Source: Deltaproteobacteria bacterium
GTDB taxonomy: Bacteria > Desulfobacterota > Binatia > Binatales > Binataceae
Reading direction: 5' to 3'
Assembly (NCBI GenBank): GCA_027403435.1
Contig: DAHZDR010000313.1
Span: forward strand, 1 to 6,845
DNA: 6,845 bases
In this document: positions 1 to 6,210 of the stretch, one piece after another
Layout of the letters: each line of letters begins with the position of its first letter
Numbering within the stretch: the stretch's first letter is position 1
Program-made: the position numbers and the translations under genes
The notes under the pieces: model-generated
Databases searched by the model: none
What the model saw: only the letters and a program-made list of their open reading frames with translations
Told to the model about the DNA's origin: nothing

Positions 1-1
1 G

Positions 2-1360
2 CCGCCGTTATGGACGGATTTGCGCGGCGATACCGTCCGTCCGGCGGGTTCGTTGCCGGATTTCGTCGCGCTGGCCGCGCGGCTGTCCCCGGCCGTGGTC
101 AATATCTCGACCGCGCGCAAGCCGGCGGTGAACGCCGGCGAGCAATCGCCCGAGGATCGGGACGATCCCTTCGATCGTTTCGGCGGTCCCTTCGAACCTC
201 ACGATTCGCCCGCTCCGCACAGCCTAGGCTCCGGCTTCATTATCAACCGCGACGGTTATATCCTGACCAACGATCACGTAATCGAAGACGGCGGCGCGAT
301 CGTCGTAACGCTGCGTGACGGCCATGAATTCACCGCGCGCGCGATCGGCCGCGACGCCACGACCGACATCGCGCTGATTAAAATCGACGCGCCGTTCGCG
401 CTGCCCGTGGCGCCGCTGGGCGATTCCGCCGCCGTTCGCGTGGGCCAATGGGTAATCGCGATCGGCAGTCCCTTCGGCTTCGACCAGTCGGTCACCGCCG
501 GCATCGTCAGTGCGCGCGGCCGCTTCATCCCCGGCAGCTACGACGACTTTATTCAGACCGACGCGTCAATTAACCCCGGCAACTCGGGCGGTCCGCTGAT
601 CGATTTGCACGGCGCCGTAATCGGCGTCAATTCGGCGATTTACACGCGCACCGGCTCCAGCATGGGCATCGGCTTCGCGATTCCCGTCAATCTCATCAAG
701 GCGGAGCTGCCGCAGTTGCGCGCGCGCGGCGCGGTGACGCGCGGATGGCTCGGCGTCTATATCGAGCCGGTGAGCGAGGCGGCGGCCCGCGCCGCCGGCC
801 TTCCGGAGGCGCGCGGCGCGATGATCTCCGAAGTCGTCGCGCATAGTCCCGCCGCCGCCGCCGGCCTCAAACCCGGCGACATCATCGTCGCCTTCGACCA
901 TCGCCCGATCCATGAAGCCCAGGCCTTGCCGCTGATCGTCGGCGGCGTTGCGCTGGGCCATCGCGCGACGCTGACCGTGATGCGCGGCAAGACCGCAAGC
1001 GCGGTTGAGGTGACGATCGAAGCGCCGCGCCCGAGGGAACTGGCGCGCGCCGGTCCGCCGCCCGCCGCCGCGCCCGAGGCCTACGGACTCGACGTCAAGG
1101 CGCTGAATCCCGCCACGGCGCGCCAGCTCGGGATCGCGGCGACCGGCGGCGTGATGGTGGCGCGGGTGGCCGCGGGCAGCCGCGCGGCGCGCGCCGGATT
1201 GCGCGCCGATGACGTCATTGTCGAAGTGAATCAGCGAGAGGTTTCCGGCGTTGCGGCGTTCCGGCGCGCCTTTCGCGACGGCGGCGGACGCGGTATCGTT
1301 TTACTGCTGGTCCGCCGCGCGGCCGGCACGCTGTTTATCCCGCTCAGGCGCCAGGGTTGA
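2..1360 (+). CDS. Do-type (DegP/DegQ-like) periplasmic serine protease, 5'-truncated
   Basis: This is an envelope protein-quality-control protease of the trypsin-like S1C (HtrA/Do) family, expected to degrade or hold misfolded periplasmic proteins. The reading frame is open to the left edge, so the signal peptide and true start lie outside the window. A TTG at 20 is only an internal codon here. Counting that codon as residue 1, the catalytic triad is complete: His86 in TNDHVIED, Asp116 in TTDIALIKID and Ser189 in NPGNSGGPL. A short LA-type loop containing DPFDRFGG lies at about 40-65. Two PDZ domains follow: PDZ1 at about 242-333 (GWLGV start, GLKPGDII) and PDZ2 at about 354-446 (YGLDVKAL start, GLRADDVIVEVN). 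Two PDZ domains point to DegP/DegQ rather than one-PDZ DegS; which of the two cannot be told. The stop at 1358-1360 precedes a structured 76-base gap to the PBP gene, probably in the same transcript. Confidence 0.96.
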   Translation, partial: PPLWTDLRGDTVRPAGSLPDFVALAARLSPAVVNISTARKPAVNAGEQSPEDRDDPFDRFGGPFEPHDSPAPHSLGSGFIINRDGYILTNDHVIEDGGAIVVTLRDGHEFTARAIGRDATTDIALIKIDAPFALPVAPLGDSAAVRVGQWVIAIGSPFGFDQSVTAGIVSARGRFIPGSYDDFIQTDASINPGNSGGPLIDLHGAVIGVNSAIYTRTGSSMGIGFAIPVNLIKAELPQLRARGAVTRGWLGVYIEPVSEAAARAAGLPEARGAMISEVVAHSPAAAAGLKPGDIIVAFDHRPIHEAQALPLIVGGVALGHRATLTVMRGKTASAVEVTIEAPRPRELARAGPPPAAAPEAYGLDVKALNPATARQLGIAATGGVMVARVAAGSRAARAGLRADDVIVEVNQREVSGVAAFRRAFRDGGGRGIVLLLVRRAAGTLFIPLRRQG

Positions 1361-1379
1361 TCTTACGGTGAAGGAAATC

Positions 1380-1423
1380 GCGATCGCGGCCGCGCGCCGT
1401 CGGGGCGCCAGGGCCGCGATCGC
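1380..1423 (+). promoter_or_regulatory. Strong inverted repeat / RNA hairpin in the htrA-PBP leader
   Basis: Perfect 12-bp arms, GCGATCGCGGCC at 1380-1391 and GGCCGCGATCGC at 1412-1423, enclose 20 bases. These can form a further 5-bp GC stem (1394-1398 with 1404-1408, loop GTCGG). It starts 20 bases after the htrA stop and ends 13 bases before the preferred PBP start. No T-tract follows, so it is not a classical intrinsic terminator. It could act as an attenuator, an mRNA-stabilising or processing element, or a translational control structure. If the PBP began at the GTG at 1368, the repeat would be coding. The inverted repeat is seen directly; its function is inference. Confidence 0.6.
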
Positions 1424-1436
1424 CGCGGATCGGGCG

Positions 1437-3869
1437 ATGAGCATGCGGCGGTTATTCAAATTAAGCCTGTTCTCGATCGCGGCGCTCGCGCTGTTCGCGC
1501 TCGGCCCCGCGCTGTACTGGTTCACCGGGTACTACAATTCGCTCGAGCGGGAAGTCAGCACGCGCTTCGCCGGCAAGCGCTGGACCATTCCGTCGCGCAT
1601 CTATTCCGATTCGACGCTGATTTATCCCGGCCAACGGCTGGCGGACCTGGGGTTTTTTCAACGCCTCGCCCGCCTCAATTACCATCCCGTGGCCGGTCCG
1701 GCGGAGGTGCGCGACCGGGGCGAATACTGGTACGGCCAAAAACGCGGCCGGCTCACGATCTTCCTGCATAGCGTCGCCTATCCGTATCGCAATTTCCCCG
1801 GCGAGCTGGTCGCCATGAAGCTCGCCGCCGACGGCACGATTACGGCCATGGCCGACGGGGTGAGCCGCCGTCCGCTCTATTCGCTGGAATTGGAGCCGGA
1901 GATGCTCGGCGCGATTTTCCAGGGCGACTGGCGCCAGCGCCGCCTGGTGCCGCTGGCGGAGATTCCGCCCGCCTTTATCGACGCGATTCTCGCCGCCGAG
2001 GACCATCGCTTTTACGCGCATCACGGCATCGACATGGTGCGGATTATCAAGGCGGCGTGGGTCGATCTGGTTTCCGGACGGGTGGTGCAGGGCGGCTCGA
2101 CGCTGACCCAGCAGCTGATGAAGAACTTCTTCCTGACCAGCAAGCGCGACTGGCATCGCAAGGTCAAGGAAGCGCTGATGGCGTATATCGCGGAGCGGCT
2201 CTATTCCAAGGACGAAATTCTCGAGAACTACATCAACGACATCTATCTGGGACAGCGCGGACAGGAGGGAATTTACGGCGTCTGGGAAGCGTCGGAATTC
2301 TATTTCTCAAAAGAGCCGCGCGATCTGAAGATCGCCGAGATGGCGGCGATCGCCGGCATGATTCGCTCGCCGAATCGTTACAACCCGCTGCGCCATCCCG
2401 CGCTCGCCACCCGCCGCCGCAACGAGGTGCTGGCCTCGATGCTGGCGGACGGCTACGTCAGCAAGGCCGCCTACGATCAGGCGGTGACCGAGCCGTTGCG
2501 CGCGCGCGAACCGTTTATCGAAACCAACGACGCTCCGTACTTCGTCGATTACGTCAAGCGGGAGCTGGCCGAACGCTATCCGCCGTCGGTGCTGACCGGC
2601 GAAGGCCTGCGCATCTTCACCACGCTCGACGTGCACATGCAGAAAGAGGCGCAGCGCGCGGTCCAGGACAATCTCGCCGATCTCGAGGCGCGCCATCCCG
2701 CGCTCCGGCGCAAGGAAAAGAGCGAGGAGTTGCAGTCCTGCCTGGTTGCGATCGAGCCGCAGACCGGCAAAATCCGCGCGATGGTCGGCGGCCGCGACTA
2801 TCGCGAAAGCCAGTTCAACCGCGTCACCCAGGCCAAACGCCAGCCCGGCTCGGCGTTCAAGCCGGTCACCTATCTGGCCGCGTTTCAGGAGACGCTTAAC
2901 GGCGGCCCCGAGCAATTCCTGCCGACCAGCTATCTCGACGACACGCCCTTCACCTGGCAGATCGGCGACACCACCTGGACGCCGCGCAATTACAAAAACC
3001 GCTATTTCGGCCGCGTCACGCTCGAATTCGCGCTTGAGGAATCGCTCAATTCGGCGACTTCGCGCCTGGCCAACGCGATCGGTCTGGATCGCGTGATTGC
3101 GATGGCCGACAAGCTTGGGTTCGGCGAATTGCCGCCTTATCCGTCGATTATCCTGGGCGGCATCGAAGTCGCGCCGATTCAGATCGCCAACGCCTACGCG
3201 ATCATGGCCAACGATGGCATGAAAGTGCCCGCTTACGCCGTGACCGCCGTGCTCAATCAATCGGGCAAGGTGATCGAGGGCCATGAACTGCAAGCCGAAC
3301 AGGTGCTGGCGCCCGATGTCGCCTACCTGATGGATTTCATGCTCGAACAGGTGATGCTCCACGGCACTGGCGAAGGCGCGCGCCGGCTCGGTTTCACCCG
3401 GCCGGCGGCCGGCAAGACGGGAACGACCAACGATTCCGTGGACGCGTGGTTCGCCGGCTTCACCCCGAACCTGCTGACGGTGGTGTGGACCGGTTTCGAT
3501 CAAAAAGAGGCGCTCGGCCTGACCGGCGCGGAAGCGTCGTTGCCCGCATGGACCAATTTCATGAAGGCCGCGACCGCGCCGCGGCCGGCGCTGGACTTCA
3601 CGATGCCGCCCGATATGGTGGCGGCGCGGGTCGATCCGGCCACCGGCTATCTGGCCGGCCCGTATTGTCCCGACGCGGTCGCGGGCGTCTTTCCGAAGGC
3701 GCTGGCGCCCACCCAGGTCTGTCCGTTCCATACCTCGCCCGGGATGCGCGCGGCGTCGACGGCCACGAACGCCGCCGCGCCCCAGCCGCCAGCGACGCCG
3801 GCCGGCGGCGGCGATTGGCAAAGAGCGCCCGGCGGTCCGGCGGCGGGCGCTGCGACGCCCGGCGAGTGA
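1437..3869 (+). CDS. mrcB: Bifunctional class A penicillin-binding protein, PBP1b type
   Basis: This inner-membrane enzyme polymerises lipid II into glycan strands (GT51) and cross-links stem peptides (transpeptidase). From ATG 1437 it is 810 residues: short basic tail, membrane anchor at about 9-30, UB2H-like domain at about 49-137, glycosyltransferase at about 175-350, linker, then transpeptidase at about 432-715. GT51 motifs are EDHRFYAHHGID (catalytic Glu188), GGSTLTQQLMKN (219-230) and KDEILENYINDIYLGQ (258-273). Transpeptidase motifs are SxxK as GSAFK (Ser472, Lys475), SLN (536-538) and KTGT (660-663). The UB2H-like segment and the YLGQRGQEGIYG region favour PBP1b over PBP1a. Cys744 and Cys762 lie in a DPATGYLAGPYC...PTQVCPFH tail module, followed by about 45 Ala/Pro/Gly-rich residues. 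The start is uncertain. ATG 1437 or 1443 gives a compact anchor but has no good adjacent Shine-Dalgarno; GTG 1368 adds 23 mostly Ala/Arg residues and has AGGG 11 bases upstream. The frame is open upstream to 1251 but overlaps htrA. Confidence 0.95.
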   Translation: MSMRRLFKLSLFSIAALALFALGPALYWFTGYYNSLEREVSTRFAGKRWTIPSRIYSDSTLIYPGQRLADLGFFQRLARLNYHPVAGPAEVRDRGEYWYGQKRGRLTIFLHSVAYPYRNFPGELVAMKLAADGTITAMADGVSRRPLYSLELEPEMLGAIFQGDWRQRRLVPLAEIPPAFIDAILAAEDHRFYAHHGIDMVRIIKAAWVDLVSGRVVQGGSTLTQQLMKNFFLTSKRDWHRKVKEALMAYIAERLYSKDEILENYINDIYLGQRGQEGIYGVWEASEFYFSKEPRDLKIAEMAAIAGMIRSPNRYNPLRHPALATRRRNEVLASMLADGYVSKAAYDQAVTEPLRAREPFIETNDAPYFVDYVKRELAERYPPSVLTGEGLRIFTTLDVHMQKEAQRAVQDNLADLEARHPALRRKEKSEELQSCLVAIEPQTGKIRAMVGGRDYRESQFNRVTQAKRQPGSAFKPVTYLAAFQETLNGGPEQFLPTSYLDDTPFTWQIGDTTWTPRNYKNRYFGRVTLEFALEESLNSATSRLANAIGLDRVIAMADKLGFGELPPYPSIILGGIEVAPIQIANAYAIMANDGMKVPAYAVTAVLNQSGKVIEGHELQAEQVLAPDVAYLMDFMLEQVMLHGTGEGARRLGFTRPAAGKTGTTNDSVDAWFAGFTPNLLTVVWTGFDQKEALGLTGAEASLPAWTNFMKAATAPRPALDFTMPPDMVAARVDPATGYLAGPYCPDAVAGVFPKALAPTQVCPFHTSPGMRAASTATNAAAPQPPATPAGGGDWQRAPGGPAAGAATPGE
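3729..3866 (+). other. Low-complexity Ala/Pro/Gly tail of the PBP, with GDWQR motif
   Basis: PBP residues about 765-810 follow the second tail cysteine and are rich in Ala, Pro, Gly and Thr, with no predicted fold. They contain GDWQRAP (nucleotides 3810-3830) and end in AATPGE. Such a tail is probably flexible and periplasmic. The GDW[QE]R pattern recurs in the linker of the next gene product at 4185-4199. Confidence 0.6.
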
Positions 3870-3875
3870 GGCTTC

Positions 3876-3893
3876 CGCCCGCGTTCGCGGGCG
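3876..3893 (+). terminator. Short GC hairpin after the PBP stop codon
   Basis: CGCCCGCG (3876-3883) and CGCGGGCG (3886-3893) are perfect complements and begin 6 bases after the PBP stop. With a realistic tetraloop (GTTC) the stem is 7 bp. No T-tract follows (next bases CTTGCGG), so it is a weak terminator candidate at best. It may only stabilise the 3' end of the upstream message or lower read-through into the TPR gene. Confidence 0.3.
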
Positions 3894-3953
3894 CTTGCGG
3901 AGATTTGGCGCGGAGGCTGCGCGCGGCGGCTAAAAGCGATATTAATTGGGAGA

Positions 3954-5174
3954 ATGGGCGGAAAACGGAAAATTTGCGCGGCGCTGGCCGCGGGCGTGCT
4001 GATCGCCGCCGCCGCGCCGGCCTATACGGCGGGACTCGCGCCAATCCGCGCGCGCGCGGCGAGTTACATGGCGGTTCAGGCGTCGCCGCGGCTGGTCCTT
4101 GCGCATCTCGATGAACAGACTCTGCCGGCGGCGGAATCGCCCGGAAACGCTCCGGCGGAAGCGCTGCCGCCGGGAGCGGCGCGGGGCGATTGGGAACGCC
4201 TGCCGAATCCTACCGCCGCCGCCACGCCCGGCGCCGAATCCGGAGCGGCGCAAACCGGCGCGGTTTCCGTCGCGCCGGCGCCTGGCGCGCTGCCGCCGGC
4301 GCCGTCCGCGTCCCCAAGCGACGCCGCTTCCGCCGTGCTGCCGCCGGTACCTGCCGCCACTGACGACGCGGCCACTGACGCGACCGACTCACGGTCAAAC
4401 CCGCCGTCCGGATCGGCCGCCGCGGCGCAGTCGCCGGAGATTGCGAATCCGGAAAATCCGGCCACTGACGCCGCCGGAGCTGGCGCCGCCAGTCCGCCGA
4501 ATGCGCCCGCGGTCGCGGGCGCGGCCCCACCCGGCGCCGGCCCGACGAGTAATCCGGGCGAACCGCCGCCGGCGCTCGATATCAGCACGGTCACGGCCGG
4601 ACCCGACTTGGGCAATCTGCCGCTTGACGACGAAATCCGCCAGGCCGACACGCCCGCGCTGGCCGCCTCGCTGCGCATCACCGAGCAGGCGCGCAATCAA
4701 TTGAACAATGGCGCCACGGACCCGGCGATGCGCGCGTTGGCGCGCGCGGTGTCGATCGATCCGGGCAATCCCTACGCCTATTTTTTTCTCGGCCGCGCTT
4801 ACGTGGCGCGGCATGACTACGCTCAAGCGCTGACTTTTTTCCGGCGCGCGGAAATCGGTTTCGGCGCGAATCCGCAATGGCTTGGCGAAACGATTGGCTA
4901 CGAAGGCGCGTGCGAAGAGGAATTAGGCCAGCTTAGCCAGGCGGCCGTCGCCTATCAGCGCGCGCTCGCCGCCGCTCCGAACAATCTGATGGCGCGGGTC
5001 GGCTATGACCGGCTGGCGGCGAATCTGCCGAATCCCGCCGGTCTCGACGCGCCGCCGCCGTCCGCCGGCGACGCTTCCGGGCCGCCGTCGGCGGATTTGA
5101 GCGCGCCGGAACCCGAAGAGGCGCCGCCGCCGCCACCGCCGCCCTCGGCGGGGGCCAATTCCGAAAATCAATGA
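3954..5174 (+). CDS. Exported Ala/Pro-rich linker protein with C-terminal TPR repeats
   Basis: I do not recognise this as a named family. The 406-residue product starts with a signal peptide: basic MGGKRK, hydrophobic core at about 7-20, likely cleavage after APA (residue 23). Cys8 is not in a lipobox, so it is not an obvious lipoprotein. Residues about 28-235 are low-complexity Ala/Pro/Gly/Ser, probably disordered. They carry three ATD-coding repeats and a GDWER motif at 78-82. Residues 239-344 form three TPR-like units: a degenerate first (ARAVSIDP), a good second (273-306, with L279, G280, Y283, A292, F296, A299 at consensus places) and a third (311-344, ending AYQRALAAAP). The tail is Pro-rich, with seven consecutive prolines at 391-397. 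ATG 3954 is chosen because it gives the signal peptide; its GGGAG lies unusually close upstream (3948-3952). It sits 84 bases after the PBP gene. A periplasmic scaffold or PBP cofactor role is inference. Confidence 0.85.
   Translation: MGGKRKICAALAAGVLIAAAAPAYTAGLAPIRARAASYMAVQASPRLVLAHLDEQTLPAAESPGNAPAEALPPGAARGDWERLPNPTAAATPGAESGAAQTGAVSVAPAPGALPPAPSASPSDAASAVLPPVPAATDDAATDATDSRSNPPSGSAAAAQSPEIANPENPATDAAGAGAASPPNAPAVAGAAPPGAGPTSNPGEPPPALDISTVTAGPDLGNLPLDDEIRQADTPALAASLRITEQARNQLNNGATDPAMRALARAVSIDPGNPYAYFFLGRAYVARHDYAQALTFFRRAEIGFGANPQWLGETIGYEGACEEELGQLSQAAVAYQRALAAAPNNLMARVGYDRLAANLPNPAGLDAPPPSAGDASGPPSADLSAPEPEEAPPPPPPPSAGANSENQ
4356..4470 (+). repeat. Three in-frame copies of GCCACTGACG in the linker of the TPR protein
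   Basis: The 10-mer GCCACTGACG occurs at 4356-4365, 4371-4380 and 4461-4470, each in the same frame and encoding Ala-Thr-Asp. This fits local expansion of a low-complexity linker rather than a regulatory array. Confidence 0.5.
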
Positions 5175-5197
5175 CGGTAAGGTTAGCGGGACCGTCA
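5172..5197 (+). promoter_or_regulatory. Inverted repeat joining the TPR stop codon to the tsaD ribosome binding site
   Basis: TGACGGT (5172-5178) and ACCGTCA (5191-5197) are perfect 7-bp complements around a 12-base loop. The left arm contains the TGA stop of the TPR gene. The right arm ends on the first base of the tsaD Shine-Dalgarno AGGAGAG (5197-5203), 4 bases from ATG 5206 when measured from the AGGAG core. A ribosome terminating at 5172 would open the stem, so coupling of tsaD to TPR-gene translation is possible. The repeat is seen; the coupling is inferred. Confidence 0.45.
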
Positions 5198-5205
5198 GGA
5201 GAGCG

Positions 5206-6210
5206 ATGCGCATTCTGGGAATCGAATCGTCATGCGACGACGCCGCCGCGGCGGTGATCGAAACCGCCGCGCCCGGCGCCGCGATTGTGCGGTCGAGCGC
5301 CGTCGCCAACCAGGACGACATCCATCGCGCATACGGCGGGGTGGTGCCCGAATTGGCCTCGCGCAATCACGTGGTCGCGATCATGCCGGTAATCGCGCGC
5401 GCCCTGGCCGAGGCGGAGACCGCGCTCGCCGATCTCGACGGTATCGCGGTGACGCGCGGCCCGGGGCTGGTCGGCTCGCTGCTGGTCGGCCTGATGTGCG
5501 CGAAAGGGCTGGCGCAGGCGAGCGGCTTGCCGATGGTCGGCGTGAATCATCTGGAGGGCCATCTGCTGGCGCCCCTGCTCGAACATCGGGTGCCGATGCC
5601 GTATCTGGCGCTGGTGGTCTCGGGCGGCCATACCGCGTTGTTTGTCGTCGAGGATTTTGGCCGCTACCGGCGGCTCGGCGCAACCCGCGACGACGCCGCC
5701 GGCGAGGCCTTCGACAAGGCGGCGAAGCTGATGGGCCTGGGCTATCCGGGCGGCAAAATTATCGACGAACTGGCGCGCCGCGGCCGGCCGGATCAGGTCA
5801 AGATTCCGCGCGCGCGGGTCAAGGGCGCGCCGCTCGATTTCAGTTTCAGCGGGGTCAAGACCGCGCTCGCGCTCTATCTCGCGAGCGCGGCCGGATCCGC
5901 CACGGCGCCGGAGGATCTCGCCGCGAGCTTTCAGGAGGCCGTGGTCGAGATGCTGGTGCGGCCGACGCTGGCGGCCGCGCGCGAGCATGACGCGGAAACG
6001 ATCGCTCTGACCGGCGGCGTCGCGGCGAATTCGCGCTTGCGCGAACGGCTGTCCGCCGTGGCGGCGGCCGACGGCCGCCGCGTGGTCGCGCCGTCGTTCA
6101 AATTCTGCACCGACAACGCCGCGATGATCGCGCTGGCGGGCAGTATCCGCTTGATGCGCGGCGAGCGCGATCCGCTCACCCTCGACGCCGAGGCGAATTT
6201 GCCGCTGTGA
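5206..6210 (+). CDS. tsaD: tRNA N6-threonylcarbamoyladenosine (t6A37) synthase subunit TsaD
   Basis: TsaD (YgjD/Gcp, Kae1 family) transfers the threonylcarbamoyl group from TC-AMP to A37 of ANN-decoding tRNAs, working in the cytoplasm with TsaB and TsaE and after TsaC. The 334-residue length is normal. The ASKHA-fold motifs are present in order: MRILGIESSCDD at the N-terminus, YGGVVPELASRNH (43-55), metal ligands His115 and His119 in NHLEGHLLAP, SGGHTALF (139-146), DDAAGEAFDKAAKLMGLGYP (162-181), FSFSGVKTA (212-220), TGGVAANSRLRE (269-280) and the third metal ligand Asp303 in CTDNAAMIA. The usual CDET/CDDT near the start reads CDDA (10-13), a mild departure. ATG 5206 has a good Shine-Dalgarno (AGGAGAG at 5197-5203). 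The TGA overlaps the rsmA start by 4 bases. TsaB, TsaC and TsaE are not in the window. Confidence 0.98.
   Translation: MRILGIESSCDDAAAAVIETAAPGAAIVRSSAVANQDDIHRAYGGVVPELASRNHVVAIMPVIARALAEAETALADLDGIAVTRGPGLVGSLLVGLMCAKGLAQASGLPMVGVNHLEGHLLAPLLEHRVPMPYLALVVSGGHTALFVVEDFGRYRRLGATRDDAAGEAFDKAAKLMGLGYPGGKIIDELARRGRPDQVKIPRARVKGAPLDFSFSGVKTALALYLASAAGSATAPEDLAASFQEAVVEMLVRPTLAAAREHDAETIALTGGVAANSRLRERLSAVAAADGRRVVAPSFKFCTDNAAMIALAGSIRLMRGERDPLTLDAEANLPL

Noticed and set aside
20..22. TTG at 20 as the true start of the protease
   Set aside because: The frame is open to the left edge, no signal peptide follows position 20, and the residues after it match the mature N-terminus of Do proteases.
1380..1423. 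GCGATCGC octamers as cyanobacterial HIP1 repeats
   Set aside because: Only a few copies occur (two as the arms of the hairpin, one near 2346), not the dense scatter seen in cyanobacteria, and the gene content does not otherwise suggest a cyanobacterium.
1251..1436. Upstream ATG at 1251 as the PBP start, giving 872 residues
   Set aside because: It would overlap the PDZ2-coding end of htrA by 110 bases, and its N-terminal residues are just htrA sequence read in another frame; the membrane anchor begins just after 1437.
2307..3821. Long open frame on the minus strand (504 codons)
   Set aside because: It lies wholly antisense to the PBP gene, is rich in Arg, Gly and His as expected from a GC-rich shadow frame, and shows no recognisable domain.
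3905..3946. Possible promoter before the TPR gene (TTGGCG at 3905 and the AT-rich TAAAAGCGATATTAAT at 3931)
   Set aside because: TTGGCG to TATTAA is 29 bases, far from the 16-18 expected, and neither box matches well. The AT-rich patch may just be an unstructured ribosome-loading site.
4076..4696. Minus-strand Ala/Gly-rich frame and overlapping plus-strand Arg/Pro-rich frame opposite the TPR linker
   Set aside because: Repetitive GC-rich codons keep several frames open. Only the frame from 3954 has a signal peptide, a TPR module and consistent spacing with its neighbours.
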